Position numbers and translations under genes: made by a program. From NCBI RefSeq assembly GCF_051014445.1, contig NW_027488370.1, positions 8,556,001 to 8,620,000 of the forward strand: a DNA stretch of 64,000 bases. Reading direction: 5' to 3'. This document shows, piece after piece, positions 51,231-64,000 of this stretch. How positions within the stretch are numbered: position 1 is the first letter of the stretch; every line of letters starts with the position of its first letter. The notes beneath the pieces were generated by a model. The model had not been told where the DNA came from and ran no database searches. It was given only the letters and a program-made list of their open reading frames with translations. Source of the stretch: Colletes latitarsis (Eukaryota > Arthropoda > Insecta > Hymenoptera > Colletidae).

Positions 51231-52222
51231 AGGCTCATACTTACGCATTTTTCACATACTTGTTGAACAGATCCCTGGCTTCTTCTGGTTTCGATCACGT
51301 TGTAAAGTGTTACCACACTGAAACGGTCAATTAAACCTGGTTTTGATGAATATTTTACGGGATAACGCAAGTTATGTCTGGAATAGGTCTGGGATTTGCC
51401 CTCATCAGGCTCATACTTTCGCGTTTTTCTCATACTTGTCGAGCTGATCCTCGGTTTTTTCTGGTTTGGATAACGTAGTAATGTTGTACCACACTGAAAG
51501 AGTCGATTATGCCTGGTTTCGGTCAATATTTTAGAAGATAACGCATGTTAGGTCTGGGTTAGGTCGGGGATTTGCCCTCGTCAGGCTCATATTTTCGCAT
51601 ATTTCTCATACTTCATGGCTAGATCCTGGGCTTTTTCTGGATTGGATCACGTAGTAATGTGGTACCACACTGAAGCTGTCAATTAAACCTGGTTTCGATC
51701 AATATTTTTGAGGATAACGCATGTTAGGTCTAGGTTAGGTCTGGGATTTGCTCTCGCCAGGCTCATACTTTCGCATTCTTCACATACTTGTTGAACAGAT
51801 CCCGGGTTTTTTCTGGTTCGGATCACGTAGTAATGTGGTACCACACTGAAACATTCAATTAAACCTGGTCTTGATAAATATTTTAGAGGATAACGTATGT
51901 TAGGTCTGGGTTAGGTCTAGGATTTGCCCTCATCAGGGTCATACTTTCGCATTCTTCACATACTTGTTGAACAGATCCTGGGTTTTTTCTAGTTTGGATA
52001 ACGTAGTAATGTGGTACCACACTGAAAGAGTCGATTATGCCTGGTTTCGATCAATATTTTTGAGGATAACGCATGTTAGGTCTAGGTTAGGTCTGGGATT
52101 TGCTCTCGCCAGGCTCATACTTACGCATTTTTCACATACTTGTTGAACTGATCCTCGGTTTTTTCTGGTTTGGATCACGTAGTAATGTGGTACCACACTG
52201 AAACAGTCCATTGAACCTGGTT
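51231..52222 (+). repeat. Block duplication B, copy 1
   Basis: About 990 bp found again at 57741-58732 (offset 6510 bp), apparently identical by eye. Shared private variants are 'acttgtcgagctgatcc', 'gtaatgttgtaccac' and 'attttagaagataacg'. Parts recur at 62.6-63.1 kb. Confidence 0.9.
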
Positions 52223-54164
52223 TCGATCAATATTTTAGACGATAACACATGTTAGGTCCAGGTTAGGCCTGGGATTTGCCCTTATCAGGCTCAGACTTTC
52301 GCGTTTTTCACATACTTGTTGAACAGATCCTGGGTTTTTTCTGGTTCGGATCACGTAGTAATGTGGTACCACACTGAAACAATCAATTAAACCTGATCTT
52401 GATAAATATTTTAGAGGATAACGCATGTTAGGTCTGGGTTAGGTCTAGGATTTGCCATCATCAAACTCATACTTTCGCATACTTCTCATTCTTGTTGGCC
52501 AGATCCTGGGCTTCCACTGGTTTGGATCACGTAGTAATGTGATGCCACACTGAAACAGTCAATTAATCCTGGTCTTGATAAATATTTTAGAGGATAACGT
52601 ATGTTAGGTCTGGGTTAGGTCTAGGATTTGCCCTCGTCAGGGTCATACTTTCGCATTCTTCACATACTTTTTGAACAGATCCTGGTTTTTTTCTGGTTCG
52701 GATCACGTAGTAATGTGGTACCACACTGAAACATTCAATTAAACCTGGTCTTGATAAATATTTTAGAGGATAACGCATGTTAGGTCTGGGTTAGGTCTGG
52801 GATTTGCCCTCATCAGGCTCATACTTTCGCGTTTTTCACATACTTGTTGAACTGATCCTCGGTTTTTTCTGGTTTGGATCACGTAGTAATGTGATGCCAC
52901 ACTGAAACAGCCAATTAATCCTGGTCTTGATAAATATTTTAGAGGATAACGTATGTTAGGTCTCGGTTAGGTCTAGGATTTGCCCTCGTCAGGGTCATAC
53001 TTTCGCATTCTTCACATACTTTTTGAACAGATCCTGGGTTTTTTCTGGTTTGGATAACGTAGTAATGTGGTACCACACTGAAAGAGTCGATTAAGCCTGG
53101 TTTCGATCAATATTTTTGAGGATAACGCATGTTAGGTCTAGGTTAGGTCTGGGATTTGCTCTCGCCAGGCTCATACTTACGCATTTTTCACATACTTGTT
53201 GAACAGATCGCTGGCTTTTTCTGGTATCGAACACGTTGTAAAGTGTTACCAGACTGAAACGGTCAATGAAACCTGGTTTTGATGAATATTTTAGGGGATA
53301 ACGCAAGTTATGTCTGGGATAGGTCTGGGATTTGCCCTCATCAGGCTCATACTTTCGCGTTTTTCACATACTTGTTGAACTGATCCTCGGTTTTTTCTGG
53401 TTTGTATCACGTAGTAATGTGGTACCACACTGAAACAGTCCATTAAACCTGATTCGATCAATATTTTAGAGGATAACGCATGTTAGGTCTGGGTTAGGTC
53501 TAGGGTTTGCCATCATCAGGCTCATACTTTCGCATACTTCTCATTCTTGTTGGCTAGATCCGGGGCTTCCACTGGTTTGGATCACGTAGTAATGTGATGC
53601 CACACTGAAACAGTCAATTAATCCTGGTCTTGATAAATATTTTAGAGGATAACGCAAGTTATATTTGGGTAAGTTCTGGGATTTGCCCTCATCAGGCTCA
53701 GACTTTCGCGTTTTTCACACACTTGTTGAACAGATCCTGGGTTTTTTCTGATTCGGATCACGTAGTAATGTGGTACCACACTGAAACATTCAATTAATCC
53801 TGGTCTTGATAAATATTTTAGAGGATAACGCAAGTTATGTCTGGGTTAGGTCTAGGATTTGACCCCATCTGGCTCAGACTTTCGCGTTTTTCACATACTC
53901 GTTGAACAGTTCCTGGGTTTTTTCTGATTCGGATCACGTAGTAATGTGGTACCACACTGAAACAGTCGATTAAACCTGGTTTCGATCAATATTTTAGAGA
54001 ATAATTCATGTTAGGTCTGGGTTAGGTCTGGGATTTGCTCTCATGAGGCTCGTACTTTAGCATATTTCTCATACTTGATGGCCAGTTTCTAGGCTTTTTC
54101 TGGTTTGGATCACGTAGTAACGTGGTACCACACTGAAACAGTCGATTAAACCTGGTTTCGGTCA
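52203..54164 (+). repeat. Block duplication F, copy 2
   Basis: Partner of 47101-48710. It holds two extra monomers (about 53001-53344) resembling those at 37259-37474 ('tggtatcgaacacgttg'). Confidence 0.78.
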
Positions 54165-54969
54165 ATATTTTTGAGGATAACGCAAGTTATGTCTGGGTTA
54201 GTTCTGGGATGTGCCATCATCAGGCTCATACTTTCGCATACTTCTCATTCTCGTTGGCCAGATCCTTTTCTTCCACTGGTTTGGATCACGTAGTAATGTG
54301 ATGCCACACTGAAACAGTCAATTAATCCTGGTCTTGATAAATATTTTAGAGGATAACGCAAGTTATATTTGGGTAAGTTCTGGGATTTGCCCTCATCAGG
54401 CTCAGACTTTCGCGTTTTTCACACACTTGTTGAACAGATCCTGGGTTTTTTCTGGTTTGGATCACGTAGAAATGTGTTACCACACTGAAACTGTCGATTA
54501 AACCTGGTTTCGAACAATATTTTAGAGAACAATTCATGTTAGGTCTAGGGTAGGACGGGGATTTGCTCTCATCAGGCTCATACTTTCGCATATTTCTCAT
54601 ACTTCATGGCTAGATCCTGGGCAATTTCTGGTTTGGATCACGTAGTAATGTGGTACCACACAGAAACAGTCAATTAAACCTGGTTTGGATCAATATTTTA
54701 GAGAATAACGCAAGTTAGGTCTGGGTTAGGTCTAGGATTTGCCCTCATCAGGCTCATTCTTTCGCGTTTTTCACATACTTGTTGAACTGATCCTGGATTT
54801 TTTCTGGTTCGGATCACATAATAATGTGCTACCACACTGAAACAGTCGATTAAACCTGGTTTCGATCAATATTTTTGAGGATAACGCATGTTAGGTGTGG
54901 GTTAGGCCTGGGATTTTCACTCACCAGACTCATACTTTCGCATACTTCACATACTTGTTGAACGGATCC

Positions 54970-55401
54970 TGGGCTTTTTCTGGTTTGGATCAGGTAGTAA
55001 CGTGGTACCACACTGAAACAGTCGATTAAACCAGGTTTCGATCAATATTTTTGAGGATAACGCATGTTAGGTCTCGGTTAGATCTGGGATTTGCTCTCGT
55101 CAGGCTCTTACTTTCGCATATTTCTCATTCTTGATGGCTAGATCCTGGACTTTTTCTGGATTGGATCACGTAGTAATGTGGTACCACACTGAAACATTCA
55201 ATTAGACCTGGTCTTGATAAATATTTTAGAGGCTAACGTATGTTAGGTCTGGGTTAGGTCTAGGATTTGCCCTCATCAGGGTCATACTTTCGCATTCTTC
55301 ACATACTTTTTGAACAGATCCTGGGTTTTTTCTGGTTTGGATAACGTAGTAAGGTGTACCACACTGAAAGAGTCGATTATGCCTGGTTTCGATCAATATT
55401 T
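54970..55401 (+). repeat. Block duplication E, copy 2
   Basis: Partner of 46526-46957. It ends where this copy reads 'atttacgagg' and the other 'atttttgagg'. Confidence 0.87.
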
Positions 55402-55402
55402 A

Positions 55403-57751
55403 CGAGGATAACGCATGTTAGGTCTGGGTTAGGTCCAGGGTTTGCCATCATCAGGCTCATACTTTCGCATACTTCTCATTCTTGTTGGCTAGATCCTGGG
55501 CTTTCACTGGTTTGGATCACGTAGTAATGTGATGCCACACTGAAACAGTCAATTAATCCTGGTCTTGATAAATATTTTAGAGGGTAACGCAAGTTATGTC
55601 TGGGTTAGTTCTGGGATTTGACCTCATCAGGCTCAGACTTTCGCGTTTTTCACATACTAGTTGAACAGATCCTGGGATTTTCTGGTTCTGATCACGTAGT
55701 AATGTGGTACCACACTGAAACATTCAATTAATCCTGGTCTTGATAAATATTTTAGAGGATAACGCAAGTTATGTCTGGGTTAGGTCTAGGATTTGACCCC
55801 ATCTGGCTCAGACTTTCGCGTTTTTCACATACTCGTTGAACAGTTCCTGGGTTTTTTCTGATTCGGATCACGTAGTAATGTGGTACCACACTGAAACAAT
55901 CGATTAAACCTGGTTTCGATCAATATTTTAGAGAATAATTCATGTTAGGTCTGGGTTAGGGCTGGGATTTGCTCTCATGAGGCTCGTACTTTAGCATATT
56001 TCTCATACTTGATGGCCAGTTTCTAGGCTTTTTCTGGTTTGGATCACGTAGTAACGTGGTACCACACTGAAACAGTCGATTAAACCTGGTTTCGGTCAAT
56101 ATTTTTGAGGATAACGCAAGTTATGTCTGGGTTAGTTCTGGGATGTGCCATCATCGGGCTCATACTTTCGCATACTTCTCCTTCTCGTTGGCCAGATCCT
56201 TTTCTTCCACTGGTTTGGATCACGTAGTAATGTGATCCCACACTGAAACAGTCAATTAATCCTGGTCTTGATAAATATTTTAGAGGATAACGCAAGTTAT
56301 GTCTGGGTAAGTTCTGGGATTTGCCCTCATCAGGCTCAGACTTTCGCGTTTTTCACACACTTGTTGAACAGATCCTGGGTTTTTTCTGGATCGGATCACG
56401 TAGTGATGTGGTACCACACTGAAACAGTCGATTAAACCTGGTTTCGGTCAATATTTTTTGAGGATAACGCAAGTTATGTCTGGGTTAGTTCTGGGATGTG
56501 CCATCATCGGGCTCATACTTTCGCATACTTCTCCTTCTCGTTGGCCAGATCCTTTTCTTCCACTGGTTTGGATCACGTAGTAATGTGATCCCACACTGAA
56601 ACAGTCAATTAATCCTGGTCTTGATAAATATTTTAGAGGATAACGCAAGTTATGTCTGGGTAAGTTCTGGGATTTGCCCTCATCAGGCTCAGACTTTCGC
56701 GTTTTTCACACACTTGTTGAACAGATCCTGGGTTTTTTCTGGTTCGGATCACGTAGTGATGTGGTACCACACTGAAACAGTCGATTAAACCTGATTTCGA
56801 TCAATATTTTAGAGAATAATTCATGTTAGGTCTGGGTTAGGTCTTGGATTTGCTCTCATGAGGCTCGTACTTTCGCATATTTCTCATACTTGATGGCCAG
56901 ATTCTAGGCTTTTTCTGGCTTGGATCACGTAGTAACGTGGTAGCACAGTGAAACAGTCGATTAAACCTGGTTTTGATGAATATTTTTGAGGATAACGCAT
57001 GTTAGGTCTAGATTAGGTCTGGGATTTGCCCTCATCAGGCTCATACTTTCGCGTTTTTCACATACTTGTTGAACTGATCCTCGGTTGTTTCTGGTTTGGA
57101 TCACGTAGTAATGTGGTACCACACTGAAACAGTCCATTAAACCTGGTTTCGATCAATATTTTAGAGGATAACGCATGTTAGGTCTGGGTTAGGTCTAGGA
57201 TTTGCCATCATCAGGCTCATACTTTCGCATACTTCTCATTCTCGTTGGCCAGATCCTTTTCTTCCACTGGTTTGGATCACGTAGTAATGTGATGCCACAC
57301 TGAAACAGTCAATTAATCCTGGTCTTGATAAATATTTTAGAGGATAACGCAAGTTATATTTGGGTAAGTTCTGGGATTTGCCCTCATCAGGCTCAGACTT
57401 TCGCGTTTTTCACACACTTGTTGAACAGATCCTGGGTTTTTTCTGGTTTGGATCACGTAGAAATGTGTTACCACACTGAAACTGTCGATTAAACCTGGTT
57501 TCGATCAATATTTTAGAGAATAATTCATGTTAGGTCTGGGTTAGGTCTGGGATTTGACCTCATCAGGCTCAGACTTTCGCGTTTTTCACATACTTGTTGA
57601 ACAGATCCCTGGCTTTTTCTGGTTTCGATCACGTTGTAAAGTGTTGCCACACTGAAACGGTCAATTATACCTGGTTTTGATAAGTATTTTTGAGGATAAC
57701 GCATGTTAGGTCTGGGTTAGGTCTAGGATTTGCCATCATCAGGCTCATACT
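55403..57751 (+). repeat. Block duplication C, copy 1
   Basis: About 2.35 kb repeated at 58922-61270 (offset 3519 bp, 20 monomers minus 1 bp), with hardly any difference by eye ('taggtccaggg' against 'taggtctaggg'). It contains its own internal repeat of the 'cttctccttctcg' monomer, about 368 bp apart. Confidence 0.92.
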
Positions 57752-58732
57752 TACGCATTTTTCACATACTTGTTGAACAGATCCCTGGCTTCTTCTGGTT
57801 TCGATCACGTTGTAAAGTGTTACCACACTGAAACGGTCAATTAAACCTGGTTTTGATGAATATTTTACGGGATAACGCAAGTTATGTCTGGAATAGGTCT
57901 GGGATTTGCCCTCATCAGGCTCATACTTTCGCGTTTTTCTCATACTTGTCGAGCTGATCCTCGGTTTTTTCTGGTTTGGATAACGTAGTAATGTTGTACC
58001 ACACTGAAAGAGTCGATTATGCCTGGTTTCGGTCAATATTTTAGAAGATAACGCATGTTAGGTCTGGGTTAGGTCGGGGATTTGCCCTCGTCAGGCTCAT
58101 ATTTTCGCATATTTCTCATACTTCATGGCTAGATCCTGGGCTTTTTCTGGATTGGATCACGTAGTAATGTGGTACCACACTGAAGCTGTCAATTAAACCT
58201 GGTTTCGATCAATATTTTTGAGGATAACGCATGTTAGGTCTAGGTTAGGTCTGGGATTTGCTCTCGCCAGGCTCATACTTTCGCATTCTTCACATACTTG
58301 TTGAACAGATCCCGGGTTTTTTCTGGTTCGGATCACGTAGTAATGTGGTACCACACTGAAACATTCAATTAAACCTGGTCTTGATAAATATTTTAGAGGA
58401 TAACGTATGTTAGGTCTGGGTTAGGTCTAGGATTTGCCCTCATCAGGGTCATACTTTCGCATTCTTCACATACTTGTTGAACAGATCCTGGGTTTTTTCT
58501 AGTTTGGATAACGTAGTAATGTGGTACCACACTGAAAGAGTCGATTATGCCTGGTTTCGATCAATATTTTTGAGGATAACGCATGTTAGGTCTAGGTTAG
58601 GTCTGGGATTTGCTCTCGCCAGGCTCATACTTACGCATTTTTCACATACTTGTTGAACTGATCCTCGGTTTTTTCTGGTTTGGATCACGTAGTAATGTGG
58701 TACCACACTGAAACAGTCCATTGAACCTGGTT
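57741..58732 (+). repeat. Block duplication B, copy 2
   Basis: Partner of 51231-52222, placed between the two copies of block C. Its left junction is in the shared 'aggctcatactt' and its right junction in 'aacctggttt'. Confidence 0.9.
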
Positions 58733-58921
58733 TTGATGAATATTTTAGGGGATAACGCAAGTTATGTCTGGGATAGGTCTGGGATTTGCCCTCATCAGGC
58801 TCATACTTTCGCGTTTTTCACATACTTGTTGAACTGATCCTCGGTTTTTTCTGGTTTGGATCACGTAGTAATGTGGTACCACACTGAAACAGTCCATTAA
58901 ACCTGATTCGATCAATATTTT

Positions 58922-61270
58922 AGAGGATAACGCATGTTAGGTCTGGGTTAGGTCTAGGGTTTGCCATCATCAGGCTCATACTTTCGCATACTTCTCATTC
59001 TTGTTGGCTAGATCCTGGGCTTTCACTGGTTTGGATCACGTAGTAATGTGATGCCACACTGAAACAGTCAATTAATCCTGGTCTTGATAAATATTTTAGA
59101 GGGTAACGCAAGTTATGTCTGGGTTAGTTCTGGGATTTGACCTCATCAGGCTCAGACTTTCGCGTTTTTCACATACTAGTTGAACAGATCCTGGGATTTT
59201 CTGGTTCTGATCACGTAGTAATGTGGTACCACACTGAAACATTCAATTAATCCTGGTCTTGATAAATATTTTAGAGGATAACGCAAGTTATGTCTGGGTT
59301 AGGTCTAGGATTTGACCCCATCTGGCTCAGACTTTCGCGTTTTTCACATACTCGTTGAACAGTTCCTGGGTTTTTTCTGATTCGGATCACGTAGTAATGT
59401 GGTACCACACTGAAACAATCGATTAAACCTGGTTTCGATCAATATTTTAGAGAATAATTCATGTTAGGTCTGGGTTAGGGCTGGGATTTGCTCTCATGAG
59501 GCTCGTACTTTAGCATATTTCTCATACTTGATGGCCAGTTTCTAGGCTTTTTCTGGTTTGGATCACGTAGTAACGTGGTACCACACTGAAACAGTCGATT
59601 AAACCTGGTTTCGGTCAATATTTTTGAGGATAACGCAAGTTATGTCTGGGTTAGTTCTGGGATGTGCCATCATCGGGCTCATACTTTCGCATACTTCTCC
59701 TTCTCGTTGGCCAGATCCTTTTCTTCCACTGGTTTGGATCACGTAGTAATGTGATCCCACACTGAAACAGTCAATTAATCCTGGTCTTGATAAATATTTT
59801 AGAGGATAACGCAAGTTATGTCTGGGTAAGTTCTGGGATTTGCCCTCATCAGGCTCAGACTTTCGCGTTTTTCACACACTTGTTGAACAGATCCTGGGTT
59901 TTTTCTGGATCGGATCACGTAGTGATGTGGTACCACACTGAAACAGTCGATTAAACCTGGTTTCGGTCAATATTTTTTGAGGATAACGCAAGTTATGTCT
60001 GGGTTAGTTCTGGGATGTGCCATCATCGGGCTCATACTTTCGCATACTTCTCCTTCTCGTTGGCCAGATCCTTTTCTTCCACTGGTTTGGATCACGTAGT
60101 AATGTGATCCCACACTGAAACAGTCAATTAATCCTGGTCTTGATAAATATTTTAGAGGATAACGCAAGTTATGTCTGGGTAAGTTCTGGGATTTGCCCTC
60201 ATCAGGCTCAGACTTTCGCGTTTTTCACACACTTGTTGAACAGATCCTGGGTTTTTTCTGGTTCGGATCACGTAGTGATGTGGTACCACACTGAAACAGT
60301 CGATTAAACCTGATTTCGATCAATATTTTAGAGAATAATTCATGTTAGGTCTGGGTTAGGTCTTGGATTTGCTCTCATGAGGCTCGTACTTTCGCATATT
60401 TCTCATACTTGATGGCCAGATTCTAGGCTTTTTCTGGCTTGGATCACGTAGTAACGTGGTAGCACAGTGAAACAGTCGATTAAACCTGGTTTTGATGAAT
60501 ATTTTTGAGGATAACGCATGTTAGGTCTAGATTAGGTCTGGGATTTGCCCTCATCAGGCTCATACTTTCGCGTTTTTCACATACTTGTTGAACTGATCCT
60601 CGGTTGTTTCTGGTTTGGATCACGTAGTAATGTGGTACCACACTGAAACAGTCCATTAAACCTGGTTTCGATCAATATTTTAGAGGATAACGCATGTTAG
60701 GTCTGGGTTAGGTCTAGGATTTGCCATCATCAGGCTCATACTTTCGCATACTTCTCATTCTCGTTGGCCAGATCCTTTTCTTCCACTGGTTTGGATCACG
60801 TAGTAATGTGATGCCACACTGAAACAGTCAATTAATCCTGGTCTTGATAAATATTTTAGAGGATAACGCAAGTTATATTTGGGTAAGTTCTGGGATTTGC
60901 CCTCATCAGGCTCAGACTTTCGCGTTTTTCACACACTTGTTGAACAGATCCTGGGTTTTTTCTGGTTTGGATCACGTAGAAATGTGTTACCACACTGAAA
61001 CTGTCGATTAAACCTGGTTTCGATCAATATTTTAGAGAATAATTCATGTTAGGTCTGGGTTAGGTCTGGGATTTGACCTCATCAGGCTCAGACTTTCGCG
61101 TTTTTCACATACTTGTTGAACAGATCCCTGGCTTTTTCTGGTTTCGATCACGTTGTAAAGTGTTGCCACACTGAAACGGTCAATTATACCTGGTTTTGAT
61201 AAGTATTTTTGAGGATAACGCATGTTAGGTCTGGGTTAGGTCTAGGATTTGCCATCATCAGGCTCATACT
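58922..61270 (+). repeat. Block duplication C, copy 2
   Basis: Partner of 55403-57751. After 61270 the sequence goes on with 'tttcgcatacttctc', where copy 1 switches into block B. Confidence 0.92.
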
Positions 61271-63497
61271 TTCGCATACTTCTCATTCTTGTTGGCCAGA
61301 TCCTGGGCTTCCACTGGTTTGGATCACGTAGTAATGTGATGCCACACTGAAACAGTCAATTAATCCTGGTCTTGATAAATATTTTAGAGGATAACGCAAG
61401 TTATGTCTGGGTTAGTTCTGGGATTTGCCCTCATCAGGCTCAGACTTTCGCGTTTTTCACACACTTGTTCAACAGATCCTGGGTGTTTCTGGTTTGGATC
61501 ACGTAGTAATGTGGTACCACACAGAAGCAGTCGATTAAACCTGGTTTCGATCAATATTTTAGAGAATAATTCATGTTAGGTCTGGGTTAGGTCTGGGATT
61601 TGCTCTCATGAGGCTCGTACTTTCGCATATTTCTCATACTTGATGGCCAGATTCTGGGCTTTTTCTGGTTTGGACCACGTAGCAACGTGGTACCACAATG
61701 AAACAGTCGATTAAACCTGGTTTCGATCAACATTTTTGAGGATAACGCAAGTTATGTCTGTGTTAGTTCTGGGATGTGCCATCATCAGGCTCATACTTTC
61801 GTATACTTCTCATTCTCGTTGGCCAGATCCTTTTCTTCCACTGGTTTGGATCACGTAGTAATGTGATGCCACACTGAAACAGTCAATTAATCCTGGTCTT
61901 GATAAATATTTTAGAGGATAACGCAAGTTATGTTTGGGTAAGTTCTGGGATTTGCCCTCATCAGGCTCAGACTTTCGCGTTTTTCACACACTTGTTGAAC
62001 AGATCCTGGGTCTTTTCTGGTTCGGATCACGTAGTAATATGGTACCACACTGAAACAGTCGATTAAACCTGGTTTCGATCAGTATTTTAGAGAATAATTC
62101 ATGTTAGGTCTGGGTTAGGTCTGGGATTTGCTCTCATGAGGCTCGTACTTTCGCATATTTCTCATTCTTGTTGGCCAGATCCTGGGCTTCCACTGGTTTG
62201 GATCACGTAGTAATGTGATGCCACACTGAAACAGTGAATTAATCCTGGTCTTGATAAATATTCTAGAGGACACCACATGTTAGGTCTGGGTTAGGTCTAG
62301 GATTTGCCCTCATCAGGCTCATTCTTTCGCGTTTTTCACATACTTGTTGAACAGATCCTGGATTTTTTCTGGTTCGGATCACGTAATAATGTGCTACCAC
62401 ACTGAAACAGTCGATTAAACCTGGTTTCGATCAATATTTTTGAGGATAACGCATGTTAGGTCTGGGTTAGGTCTAGGATTTGCCATCATCAGGCTCATAC
62501 TTTCGCATACTTCTCATTCTTGTTGGCCAGATCCTGGGCTTCCACTGGTTTGGATCACGTAGTAAAGTGGTACCACACTGAAACAGACGATTAAACCTGG
62601 TTTCGGTCTATACTTTTGAGGATAACGCATGTTAGGTCTAGGTTAGGTCTGGGAGTTGCTCTCGTCAGGCTCATACTTACGCATTTTTCACATATTTGTT
62701 GAACAGATCCCTGGCTTCTTCTGGTTTCGATCACGTTGTAAAGTGTTACCACACTGAAACGGTTAATTAAACCTGGTTTTGATGAATATTTTACGGGATA
62801 ACGCAAGTTATGTCTGGAATAGGTCTGGGATTTGCCCTCATCAGGCTCATACTTTCGCATTCTTCACATACTTGTTGAACAGATCCTGGGTTTTTTCTAG
62901 TTTGGATAACGTAGTAATGTGGTACCACACTGAAAGAGTCGATTATGCCTGGTTTCGATCAATATTTTTGAGGATAACGCATGTTAGGTCTAGGTTAGGT
63001 CTGGGATTTGCTCTCGCCAGGCTCATACTTACGCATTTTTCACATACTTGTTGAACTGATCCTCGGTTTTTTCTGGTTTGGATCACGTAGTAATGTGGTA
63101 CCACACTGAAACAGTCCATTGAACCTGGTTTCGATCAATATTTTAGACGATAACACATGTTAGGTCCAGGTTAGGCCTGGGATTTGCCCTTATCAGGCTC
63201 AGACTTTCGCGTTTTTCACATACTTGTTGAACAGATCCTGGGTTTTTTCTGGTTCGGATCACGTAGTAATGTGGTACCACTCTGAAACATTCAATTAAAA
63301 CTGGTCTTGATAAATATTTTAGAGGATAACGCATGTTAGGTCTGGGTTAGGTCTAGGATTTGCCATCATCAGGCTCATACTTTCGCATACTTCTCATTCT
63401 TGTTGGCCAGATCCTGGGCTTCCACTGGTTTGGATCACGTAGTAATGTGATGCCACACTGAAACGGTCAATTAAACCTGGTTTTGATGAATATTTTA

Positions 63498-64000
63498 GGG
63501 GATAACTCAAGTTATGATTGGGATAGGTCTGGGATTTGCCCTCATCAGGCTCATACTTTCGCGTTTTTCACATACTTGTTGAACTGATCCTCGGTTTTTT
63601 CTGGTTTGGATCACGTAGTAATGTGGTACCACACTGAAACATTCAATTAAACCCGGTCTTGATAAATATTTTAGAGGATAACGCATGTTAGGTCTAGGTT
63701 AGGTCTAGGATTTGCCATCATCAGGCTCATACTTTCGCATACTTCTCATTCTTGTTGGCCAGATCCTGGGCTTCCACTGGTTTGGATCACGTAGTGTTGT
63801 GATGCCACACTGAAACAGTCAATTAATCCTTGTCTTGATAAATATTTTAGAGGATAACGCAAGTTATGTCTGGGTAAGTTCTCGGATTTGACCTCATCAG
63901 GCTCAGACTTTCGCGTTTTTCACATACTTGTTGAACAGACCCTGGGTTTTTTCTGCTTCGGATCACGTAGTAATGTGGTACCACACTGAAGCAGTCGATT
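63498..64000 (+). repeat. Block duplication D, copy 2 (runs off the window)
   Basis: Partner of 45905-46407; the true right end is beyond the window. Confidence 0.85.

Larger units (their letters stand above)
45905..64000 (+). repeat. Satellite domain 7, most heavily duplicated part
   Basis: 176-bp monomers with frequent near-identical blocks at offsets of 3519, 5102/5454, 6510, 8444, 11788/11964 and 17593 bp, all close to whole numbers of monomers. Two monomer classes often alternate: 'gcaagttatgtctggg...cagactttcgcg' and 'gatttgccatcatcagg...gtgatgccac'. The array continues past the window end. No gene seen. Confidence 0.95.

Noticed and set aside
1..64000. CRISPR array
   Set aside because: The repeat unit is about 176 bp with no short-repeat/unique-spacer alternation; variation is spread along the whole unit.
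1..64000. Inverted monomers or strand switch within the array
   Set aside because: The anchor and the 'tcatactttcgc' block read on the plus strand throughout; no reverse-complement stretch was seen.

Overview
The window is one eukaryotic satellite DNA array broken by a single retrotransposon insertion. Monomers of about 176 bp, all in the same orientation, run from the first base to the last. Counting the recurring 'gataacgc' anchor gives about 213 monomers left of the insertion and about 142 to its right. No single-copy gene, rRNA, tRNA or CRISPR array was found. The likely host is an arthropod, probably an insect. The inserted element reads as an R1-clade-like non-LTR retrotransposon, a group typical of arthropods. 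Each monomer also carries two copies of TTAGG, the insect telomeric unit, although it is not a telomere repeat. The host assignment is inference.

Layout. Bases 1-3300 hold monomers of the same family as the right half, much of it near-duplicate of 34.5-35.5 kb and 39.5-41.5 kb. Bases 3301-8960 hold a different subfamily with a recurrent 528-bp trimer and a 3167-bp block duplication. Bases 8961-22010 hold related subfamilies, including a 2.8-3.5 kb block present twice, about 6.5 kb apart. Bases 22011-26200 hold more individually diverged monomers. From 26.2 kb to the end lies a homogenised family with many recent block duplications (2816, 3168, 3519, 5102, 6510, 8444, 13900 and 17593 bp offsets). 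Three monomers are 165 bp because one of two tandem 11-mers is missing.

Insertion. Bases 37489-38890 are GC-rich and unlike everything around them. They carry the C-terminal end of a reverse transcriptase polyprotein with a CCHC zinc motif and an arginine-rich tail, a stop codon, a roughly 500-bp 3' UTR and a 35-36-nt pure poly(A) tract. A 15-bp target-site duplication flanks the element, and many empty sites elsewhere in the array match the pre-insertion sequence. The element is severely 5'-truncated (no endonuclease, no catalytic RT core), so it cannot move by itself. The intact reading frame and pure poly(A) suggest a recent event.

The most unusual structure is in this element. From the end of its ORF through its 3' UTR, eleven consecutive non-overlapping inverted repeats with arms of 4-16 bp, most of them perfect, form a string of potential GC-rich RNA hairpins. 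Nothing else in the window is a plausible undescribed functional system. The remaining interest is in how the satellite has been rearranged.
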